From: Bacteroidales bacterium
GTDB lineage: Bacteria > Bacteroidota > Bacteroidia > Bacteroidales > UBA932
NCBI GenBank assembly: GCA_017555925.1
Contig: JAFZFL010000210.1
Span: 1 to 10,787, forward strand
Direction: 5' to 3'
Length of the DNA: 10,787 bases
Part shown: piece by piece, positions 1 through 5,656 of the stretch
Position numbering within the stretch: position 1 is the stretch's first letter
How the letters are laid out: the number at the start of each line of letters is the position of its first letter
The notes under the pieces: generated by a model
Seen by the model: the letters and a program-made list of their open reading frames with translations, nothing else
What the model was told of the DNA's origin: nothing
Database searches by the model: none
Program-made: the position numbers and the translations under genes

Positions 1-670
1 CCATATCCATCTCCGCCTCCGGAAAACGAACTATCCCCGACGAGTTAAGTATATGACACAACACATCTTTTCTTCCCAATCGGTCTTTAAGTAATGTACT
101 CCACGTTCTAAACTTTGCTATCTGACTGCGAGTAAAATGATCCATTTCGGAATCTTCACTACAAGCCAGATGTGAGAAAAACGATTTAACCTCTATAGTT
201 TTGGCATCTTTAAGTCTGTCTATCAGCTCCGAAATGTCATCTTCCATAAATCCCAAACGGTGCATTCCTGTATCGAGTTTTATATGAACAGGATACTCTT
301 CTATACCCATCTCTTCAAGGATTGAGTTGAAAATCTTGAGTGAGTAGAGGTTTGGCATGCCCGGCTCAAGTTGGTATTCAATGATATCTTTGTAGTAATC
401 TGTGCCTGTTGTAAGAACAATAATTGGAGTTTTGAGACCTCCCTGGCGCAATTCAATTCCCTCAACAGGATGTGCAACACCAAAGTAGTCGGCACCTGCC
501 TCGGCCATAACTTTGGCAAACTCAACAGCCCCATGACCGTATGAATTGGCTTTGATGAGGATAAGAAGTTTGGTTGACGGTTTCAGTTTTGATCTGAAGT
601 AGTTGTAGTTATGGATACAATTGGAATAATTGATTTCCAATTGGGCAAATGTGTTTTGAACTAAATCCAT
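1..670 (-). CDS. alr: Alanine racemase, N-terminal part (runs off left edge)
   Basis: PLP-dependent enzyme that converts L-alanine to D-alanine for peptidoglycan in the cytoplasm. The visible 223 residues form the N-terminal TIM-barrel domain. K40 in IKANSYGHG is the lysine that binds PLP in this family, followed by a typical GADYFGVAHPVEGIELR-like segment and the HIKLDTGMHRLGF motif. The C-terminal beta domain with the second catalytic residue (Tyr) lies beyond position 1. The start at 668-670 is firm because an in-frame stop (TAA on the minus strand, 674-676) sits two codons upstream. This also shows the gene is not the C-terminal half of a MurF-Alr fusion, an arrangement known in other Bacteroidetes. 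A promoter-like site lies 76 to 111 bases upstream. Transcribed divergently from the lipoprotein at 868. The identification is near certain; only completeness is unknown. Confidence 0.95.
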   Translation of the reverse strand, partial: MDLVQNTFAQLEINYSNCIHNYNYFRSKLKPSTKLLILIKANSYGHGAVEFAKVMAEAGADYFGVAHPVEGIELRQGGLKTPIIVLTTGTDYYKDIIEYQLEPGMPNLYSLKIFNSILEEMGIEEYPVHIKLDTGMHRLGFMEDDISELIDRLKDAKTIEVKSFFSHLACSEDSEMDHFTRSQIAKFRTWSTLLKDRLGRKDVLCHILNSSGIVRFPEAEMDM

Positions 671-745
671 AGTTTACTTGTATAATATAGTGTTAATTTA
701 AAGGTAATCCACCGGATAATGGCATAGGCCAACGGTTTGCGCCCG

Positions 746-781
746 TAAAGATAGTCAATAGATTAATTGATTATTCAAAAA
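746..781 (-). promoter_or_regulatory. Candidate Bacteroidetes-type promoter for alr
   Basis: Read on the minus strand, TTTTTG (776-781) is followed after 22 bases by TATCTTTA (746-753). This resembles the Bacteroides -33 TTTG and -7 TAnnTTTG elements, with one mismatch at the last base of the -7 box. It would give a leader of roughly 70 bases before the alr start at 670. A second, weaker pair lies closer to the gene: GTTG at 730-733 and TACCTTTA at 699-706, 23 bases apart. Either or both may act. No similarly good match was found on the plus strand for the lipoprotein gene at 868. Confidence 0.4.
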
Positions 782-867
782 GATTGAAAATGTTTTTTAT
801 CGAATGGGTTATTAAATTAAATTTTATATACAACCAATGTATAATCAACAATTAATATTAGAAAAAA

Positions 868-1323
868 ATGAAGTACAAATCTTTTTTAGCGGCGGCATTG
901 GTAATTGTCATTGCAGCTGCCTCATGTGGAACAAAAAAACAGAGTGTAAATGAGCAACTCATTGGAGTATGGGCCGGCATTGATACAATTCAGATTGTAA
1001 CATACGATACTCTGGGAAATTTAAACATTGAGACCATTGCTGTACCGGTGGCAATTGAATACTTTGCAGATACAACAATGAATGGTAAGGTCAAATATAA
1101 TGACTCTACAATGGCAAATATAGATGCTGTTGTTCTTGTAGGTGAGCCATATATCTCTTACACTGGTGTTATGAATGTAAATGATGCCAAACAGCACATT
1201 AACGGTGAACTCTTTTATCAGGAGAATCCGGAGAGTCTTACAATGGAGTTCTTCTCCAAAGATCCTGCTACAGGTGCGGAGCATAGAGGAAAAGGTATAT
1301 TAAAGAGGCAGATGGCCAAATAG
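868..1323 (+). CDS. Small lipoprotein, possibly lipocalin-like
   Basis: A 151-residue predicted lipoprotein. M1-S19 is a signal peptide (K2, K4, then a hydrophobic stretch 6-18), and AAASC gives the lipidated cysteine C20, so the protein is expected to be anchored in the outer or inner membrane and to face the periplasm or the surface. After a short polar linker, QLIGVWAG (about 30-37) resembles the LxGxW start of lipocalin-like beta-barrel domains that are frequent in small Bacteroidetes lipoproteins. The rest alternates short beta-like stretches and ends in the basic tail GKGILKRQMAK. The ligand is unknown. The start at 868 follows an A-rich stretch, as is usual in this phylum. It stands alone, divergent from alr and convergent with the glycosyltransferase cassette. 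The lipoprotein call is firm; the lipocalin link is only a motif resemblance. Confidence 0.85.
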   Translation: MKYKSFLAAALVIVIAAASCGTKKQSVNEQLIGVWAGIDTIQIVTYDTLGNLNIETIAVPVAIEYFADTTMNGKVKYNDSTMANIDAVVLVGEPYISYTGVMNVNDAKQHINGELFYQENPESLTMEFFSKDPATGAEHRGKGILKRQMAK

Positions 1324-1391
1324 TGGATTTACCAGATGATGGCTGAAAATAGAAAGCCGATCAGATTGGCAGTTACAGGAAGAGGGTGATC

Positions 1392-1428
1392 CAAAAGGAG
1401 TAAGTTTAACGCAGAATTTACCCTTTTG
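1392..1428. terminator. Stem-loop between convergent genes, possible bidirectional terminator
   Basis: CAAAAGG at 1392-1398 pairs with CCTTTTG at 1422-1428. The stem continues past a bulged A through GTAA with TTAC, and then a G-T pair and a short A-T end, leaving a loop of about 8 bases around AACGCAG. It lies in the 139-base gap between the lipoprotein stop (1323) and the stop of the GT39 gene (1463), where a shared terminator is expected. There is no clean T tract after the stem on either strand; only the TTTT inside the arms could serve. The termination role is therefore uncertain. Confidence 0.35.
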
Positions 1429-1462
1429 AACCAGCCTCTTATTGAATTGCAGCCTTTTAAAA

Positions 1463-3097
1463 TTATCTGTCGCCCTGCTCTTCAAAAGGTATAATTGAAT
1501 ACTCTCCATACACATACCTCTCTCTGCCCTCAACCGCATTTTTGAGAAGAGAATCTCTTGCTATGTATTTGGTTTTTATAAATAATATGGAGTTCGACAG
1601 AGTGGCAAGTTCATCTGCATCAAGCTCTGTAAGTTGCCGGTTAAGATACACATCCAGATTTGAACCTATGGTCAGCCTGTAGTGAGAAAAGTTTTCAATC
1701 TTCTTTTCCGATGCAATCTCCATAGCTTTATTGCATCCGGCTTCAAGTCCTATAACAGGGTTTACCTTAGGCATGGAGAATGAGACTGCAAAAATAAGGA
1801 ACAGCATAGAGAGAGCTATAGAATTGATGGCACTCTCCAGATTCTTCTTCTTGAAAAGAAAATAGAGTGCGCAAATGCCGCCAATGCCAAGTATGGCAAC
1901 AAAAAACTCAATTGGAGCCCATAGGTCAAAGATAAATTCGGGCAGATCAAGATTATTGAAGAGTCTTACAGCAACTGCAGCTCCTGCAGATGCAATTATG
2001 AAGAGAATGGCTGGAACTGCAACCGAGATCTTTATAAATATGTTCTCTTTTATCTGTGGCAACAACATTGCTGTGCCGTATATGATATAAGGGAAGAACG
2101 GGAGCATATATATCTCCAGTTTGGAACTTATGATTGAGAGCATAACAAAAGTTCCGCATACTGTCACACCAAAGAATTTGAGCAATGTTGTATTGAAAAG
2201 CTTTTTTGATATGCCCAATACTATGGTAACAAATGCAAGCAGAGACCATGGTGCAAGCGAGAACCAGTAGGCTTCACAATAAAAATAGATCGGTTTTTTG
2301 TGGTGGAATGCGTCTACAGCCCTGTTTACAGTCTGATTGAAGAGCAGGTTGTTGAGGTATTCAACACCACCATCTATATATACACAGGTGAACCATACTG
2401 CACAAAGTGAGGCCAACAGAACCCAGCATCTCCATCCGAGGTATTTACCTATGCTGCTGATCTCCCCACTTATCGCAAGGAAGAGCACTATTGAGAGAAG
2501 AGGCATCATAATACCAATAGGTCCTTTGGTGAACAGAGCCATAAATATATATAGCGGAAGAAGCCATCTCCACTTGCGGTAACGCTGTTTTTCAGCCATG
2601 CTTCCACTCAGATTCCGTCCGGAATTTCCCTCTATAAGATGATTGTGCATATACATTCTGTAAAATGTATACAGGGAGAGTGTAATGAACATTGTCATCA
2701 ACATATCCATTCTGAGTACAATTATTGGCGCAATGAAATATATTGATGTAACCAGCATCAACTCAGCGTTTATGGTCTTGTTTCTTGACAGATACCTTTG
2801 ACACCATTTTCCCATGATCCATAAGGTTATGAATGCGGGAATTACAGAGAGAAGAGAGATGAAAAACATCAGATGCTTGCCAAAAAGCAACTTCCCGGCC
2901 ATTATAGCCCAGATATACAAAGGCGGCTTGTCGGCATAAGGTACACCATGATTGTAGAAAGCAAAGAGGTTCCCATTGGCAATTGCCTCATCTGCTATGC
3001 TAAGGTATTTCAATTCATTATCGGGAGTGAAATCTCTTAAAAGCAACAAGGGAAGCAGTGCCAGAAAAATAAGCAGGTATCTCATCCACTGTTTCAT
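1463..3097 (-). CDS. ArnT-like (GT39/PMT family) membrane glycosyltransferase
   Basis: A 544-residue polytopic inner-membrane protein with about 11-12 hydrophobic segments and a C-terminal soluble part from about residue 450, the layout of ArnT. ArnT-type enzymes take a sugar from undecaprenyl phosphate on the periplasmic side and transfer it to lipid A or a similar acceptor. Family motifs visible in the first periplasmic loop are D26, E28 and Y31 in TPDNELKY and Y54ADKPPLYIW63, where K57 matches the conserved lysine before PP. ALFTKGPIG (about 185-193) matches the later conserved KGP motif. A basic hydrophilic insert lies at about 152-178. It is the last gene of the cassette, 36 bases after the LAB_N gene, and follows the GT2 gene that would make its donor. 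The sugar and acceptor cannot be read from the sequence. Aminoarabinose is unlikely to be inferable because no arnA or arnB homologue is present in the window. Confidence 0.87.
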   Translation of the reverse strand: MKQWMRYLLIFLALLPLLLLRDFTPDNELKYLSIADEAIANGNLFAFYNHGVPYADKPPLYIWAIMAGKLLFGKHLMFFISLLSVIPAFITLWIMGKWCQRYLSRNKTINAELMLVTSIYFIAPIIVLRMDMLMTMFITLSLYTFYRMYMHNHLIEGNSGRNLSGSMAEKQRYRKWRWLLPLYIFMALFTKGPIGIMMPLLSIVLFLAISGEISSIGKYLGWRCWVLLASLCAVWFTCVYIDGGVEYLNNLLFNQTVNRAVDAFHHKKPIYFYCEAYWFSLAPWSLLAFVTIVLGISKKLFNTTLLKFFGVTVCGTFVMLSIISSKLEIYMLPFFPYIIYGTAMLLPQIKENIFIKISVAVPAILFIIASAGAAVAVRLFNNLDLPEFIFDLWAPIEFFVAILGIGGICALYFLFKKKNLESAINSIALSMLFLIFAVSFSMPKVNPVIGLEAGCNKAMEIASEKKIENFSHYRLTIGSNLDVYLNRQLTELDADELATLSNSILFIKTKYIARDSLLKNAVEGRERYVYGEYSIIPFEEQGDR

Positions 3098-3133
3098 ATC
3101 TGTAAAGTTTGTAGTGTTGTATGGTAATGGAAC

Positions 3134-3757
3134 TCAGTTGTCTCTTTTTTTCTGTTTGTACAATAGAATAAGGTTTCTTGTGTATGATACAAATCCGAAT
3201 GATTGTCCTAAAATCAGTACGGGGTCGAGCCTTATTATTCCGTATGATACTATTATGGTTGAACCAATCAGGCTTATGATCCAGAATCCTGCCGGCAGGA
3301 GAGACTCTCCGTGGCGCTTCGAATAGAAAAATTGGTAAACGAACCGGAGTGTAAAGACAATCTGCCCCAAAGAACCGAAGATTACAAGAAATGGGGGTAT
3401 TTGTACATTGTTGAGGCACTGCTCCACAAACTCTCCCCAGTCATTGAGTATATATGTAATCCCGACAGCCGGAGTGGCAATTAGAGTTATTCTGAGAATA
3501 AGGTGAAGCCTTCGCCATACCCCCTTCTCATCGAGATTCCATATATATATATAGTAGGCAATGACCTGACCCAGCATTATGGCAAAGTCATTTCTCAACC
3601 ATCCGTAGATGAAGAGCAGATAAGAAGCTGCCATACTCAATGCCCAGAATATTGTTGGGGAGACAACCCTTTTTGCCTTCTCCGACAGAATCCACTGTAC
3701 AAGTATTCTGGCAGAGAAGAGTGCCTGAGCCAAAAAACCTATTATATAGATGTACAT
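3134..3757 (-). CDS. LAB_N (lipid A biosynthesis N-terminal domain) membrane protein, duplicated
   Basis: A 207-residue membrane protein made of two LAB_N-type repeats, roughly 3-75 and 124-196. The repeats align without a gap at an offset of 121 residues: Q11/Q132, F14/F135, R17/R138, Q21/Q142, P34/P155, F37W38/F158W159, S41/S162, Y51G52/Y172G173, R55/R176, D57/D178, L62GQ/L183GQ, Y71/Y192 and N74L75/N195L196. Each repeat holds about three hydrophobic segments, and residues 84-104 form one more between them, giving a 3+1+3 plan like SWEET and PQ-loop transporters. The domain is named for its occurrence in front of some LpxB proteins, but no LpxB catalytic domain is present here. It sits 33 bases after the GT2 gene and 36 bases before the GT39 gene, which suggests a role in handling the polyprenyl-phosphate sugar, perhaps as a flippase (inference). 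Confidence 0.87.
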   Translation of the reverse strand: MYIYIIGFLAQALFSARILVQWILSEKAKRVVSPTIFWALSMAASYLLFIYGWLRNDFAIMLGQVIAYYIYIWNLDEKGVWRRLHLILRITLIATPAVGITYILNDWGEFVEQCLNNVQIPPFLVIFGSLGQIVFTLRFVYQFFYSKRHGESLLPAGFWIISLIGSTIIVSYGIIRLDPVLILGQSFGFVSYTRNLILLYKQKKRDN

Positions 3758-3790
3758 ATCCTCTTACTCTTGTATTGCTCACTGCCGCAA

Positions 3791-4525
3791 TTAAAGATTG
3801 CTGCTGCCAACATTGTAGTTAATATATCTTTTTCGCATCCATCTGTAGGCAAAGCAATCCTTGAAAGGGGCAACAAGCCTGTTCCAAAGATGATATTTTG
3901 ATACGCCTGCTGTACGAGGAAAGTGGCGGACAGGAATCTGCATCATTTTTCCTCCCTCCTGCAGCTGGATAAGGGCAGGGAAGAAACGGTGCATTCCTGT
4001 AAACATTGGAATACGCTTGGCATACTCTGTCTGGAGAACCTTGAGAGGACATCCGGTATCAATGGCATTGTCTCCGGTCATCATCCTTCTGAATCCGTTG
4101 GCAATCTTTGATTGAAGATTTTTGAACAGACTGTCTTTTCTGTTTGCCCTTATTCCCATTACAAGCGGATACTCCTCTGCATAAGGAAGAAGAAGATTGA
4201 AATCCATTGGGGAGGTTTGAAGATCGGCATCGATATAACCTACAAATTTTGAATGACAGCTGTCAAAGCCTGCCTTTATAGCTCCACTCAATCCCGTATT
4301 TTTGCTGAGTGATATATAATAGAAGTGCTCGTTGCGTTTACATACCTCTTTTACCAGCTCCATTCCATTATCCTTTGAACCGTCATTGACAAACAATACC
4401 GCCACCGACGGAATTACAGAGGATTCCATAAATGCTTTAAGTTCCCTCTCAATATTGAGAATATTATCCTCTTCATTATAAAATGGTACAAGTACAGTAA
4501 ACGTATACTCTTTGGTTTTATTCAT
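3791..4525 (-). CDS. Family 2 glycosyltransferase, DPM1/ArnC-like (polyprenyl-phosphate sugar synthase)
   Basis: A 244-residue cytoplasmic enzyme expected to transfer a sugar from a nucleotide donor to undecaprenyl phosphate. The GT-A fold markers are in order: VPFYNEED (13-20), F45VNDGS50, the metal-binding D99AD101 in YIDADLQTSP, DTGCPLKV (156-163), FTGMHRFFPAL (175-185) and HFPRTAGVSKY (201-211), which matches the HxxRxxGxSKY motif of dolichyl-phosphate mannosyltransferase-like enzymes. There is no C-terminal membrane segment, so it resembles soluble DPM1 rather than GtrB or ArnC, which carry two such helices. It is the first gene of the GT2 - LAB_N - GT39 cassette, with a good -7 box upstream. 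The sugar is not determinable. The family call is firm. Confidence 0.92.
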   Translation of the reverse strand: MNKTKEYTFTVLVPFYNEEDNILNIERELKAFMESSVIPSVAVLFVNDGSKDNGMELVKEVCKRNEHFYYISLSKNTGLSGAIKAGFDSCHSKFVGYIDADLQTSPMDFNLLLPYAEEYPLVMGIRANRKDSLFKNLQSKIANGFRRMMTGDNAIDTGCPLKVLQTEYAKRIPMFTGMHRFFPALIQLQEGGKMMQIPVRHFPRTAGVSKYHLWNRLVAPFKDCFAYRWMRKRYINYNVGSSNL

Positions 4526-4566
4526 TTGTTCAAGTTTTAGTCAGCGCCAAACAGGGCGGTATCATA

Positions 4567-4597
4567 CAAAGTTAATCACTTTTTTGTTAATTGCAGT
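4567..4597 (-). promoter_or_regulatory. Candidate promoter for the glycosyltransferase cassette
   Basis: On the minus strand TAACTTTG (4567-4574) is a perfect match to the Bacteroides -7 consensus TAnnTTTG. The position 19 bases upstream holds ACTG (4594-4597), which shares only two bases with the -33 TTTG. The site is in the 87-base gap between the PCMD gene and the GT2 gene and would give a leader of about 35 bases. It suggests that the cassette can be transcribed separately from the PCMD gene, although no clear terminator separates them. Confidence 0.4.
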
Positions 4598-4612
4598 TGG
4601 GAACGGCCACTT

Positions 4613-5584
4613 TTAGTAGATAAGTTTTACATTATCAAGCCACAACTTGTTTGTTATGTCTCCAACATAAGCCTCTCCATGACCGGCAGATATTCTCAAA
4701 ACAATATGTGTCGGGATTTCGGTGCCACTCTCATCCCACACTATCTCCTTTATAGGGACAGATTTGCCTTTGGAATTTACGGTGTATTGTTCTACCTCTT
4801 CGGGAACCAACTGCATAAAATCTTTATAGAAAGGCTCTTTGGTTATATTGCCATATTTTATCTCTATCTGGTAACCGTTATTCCAGGTAGTGTCTGTCTG
4901 GGTAAAACGCTCGTAGGCAGTACCAACTCTCATGGCATACACATTCCCTTTGTCATCTTCCCATCTTTTTTGAAGATACAGGGCACACTCCGAATAATCA
5001 TCCTGCCAGAGCGATTTTGGCGCTCCCAATCCGGTAGCCCTCATCTGGTTATTTCCAACTATGGTCTTGTAGTCGAACTGTATGGCCTTTGGCCTGTCGG
5101 TGAAGGGTATGCCAACACACAATTTGCCTTGAGGGTTCTTTGTATCCCTTATTGGCTCATTTATATAGCCGAGGAAGATGGTGCCGGTTGCAATAACATT
5201 GAGGTTTACAAGACCAAGAACTTTAATTTTTTCCAATCTGGTTTCCAATCTCACACAATTGCCATCGCCTCTCTTCTCTGGAAAAACGGAGCAGCTTGTT
5301 TTTATTATGCCGCTTACATTTGCCATTATGCTTGATGTGGCCCATACGCAGCCTGGCGGGTTACTATATGCAACGGGGCCCTTAATTGTATCTCCCTTTG
5401 CTATTTCGTACGTATATTTTGTTTCACCGCCAATGATGCCGCTCTCTTTAATCTCTCTTACAACCCACTCGTCAAATTTCCCCCATTTCTCTATATTATA
5501 GGCATTTGGGCATTGGGCATAAGTGCCTGACAGAGTCAATCCCATGTAAATTAGTGAAATAATTGAGGATAGTACCCTTTTCAT
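4613..5584 (-). CDS. Exported PCMD-domain protein (putative carbohydrate metabolism domain)
   Basis: A 323-residue exported protein of the Bacteroidetes PCMD family, named for a putative role in carbohydrate metabolism but without a proven activity. M1-A23 is a signal peptide (K2, R3, hydrophobic 4-19, cleavage after TYA). There is no lipobox. Family features are the segment ATSSIMANV (82-90), VRLETR (111-116) followed by KVLGLVNLNVIATGTIFLGY (121-140), then the diagnostic GIPFTDRPKAIQFDYK (158-173), and the C-terminal LWLDNVKLIY (314-323), which resembles the usual end of this family. Six cysteines in the mature part (25, 79, 98, 110, 156, 200) could form disulfides in the periplasm or outside. 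It is divergent from the M6 protease and lies 87 bases upstream of, and in the same direction as, the GT2 gene. A functional link to either is not shown. Confidence 0.82.
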   Translation of the reverse strand: MKRVLSSIISLIYMGLTLSGTYAQCPNAYNIEKWGKFDEWVVREIKESGIIGGETKYTYEIAKGDTIKGPVAYSNPPGCVWATSSIMANVSGIIKTSCSVFPEKRGDGNCVRLETRLEKIKVLGLVNLNVIATGTIFLGYINEPIRDTKNPQGKLCVGIPFTDRPKAIQFDYKTIVGNNQMRATGLGAPKSLWQDDYSECALYLQKRWEDDKGNVYAMRVGTAYERFTQTDTTWNNGYQIEIKYGNITKEPFYKDFMQLVPEEVEQYTVNSKGKSVPIKEIVWDESGTEIPTHIVLRISAGHGEAYVGDITNKLWLDNVKLIY

Positions 5585-5656
5585 ATTTTATCTAACAGTA
5601 AAAATGGTTACAATTGGATTAAAATTACTACCTTAGTGCTTCTTTATCTGGCCGCA

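Noticed and set aside
1336..1389. A 17-codon frame as a small gene, or as the remnant of an oxidoreductase or other longer gene.
   Set aside because: Neither other plus-strand frame after it continues a recognisable protein, there is no start signal, and part of the gap folds as a stem-loop.
3541..3553. AT-dinucleotide run as a regulatory or recombination site.
   Set aside because: It is only 13 bases long and is explained by Ile and Tyr codons within a membrane segment of the LAB_N protein.
255..4001. An identical 18-base sequence (AAACGGTGCATTCCTGTA) at 255-272 and 3984-4001.
   Set aside because: In both places it encodes TGMHR on the minus strand, part of conserved motifs of alanine racemase and of DPM1-like GT2. 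Chance codon agreement explains it; flanks are unrelated, so it is not a repeat element.
4679..5335. Open frame of 218 codons on the plus strand opposite the PCMD gene.
   Set aside because: The minus-strand frame has a signal peptide and PCMD motifs; the plus-strand frame shows no family features.
5636..5656. GTG at 5636 as the start of the M6 protease.
   Set aside because: It adds seven residues before a good signal peptide; ATG 5657 gives the normal short basic N terminus.
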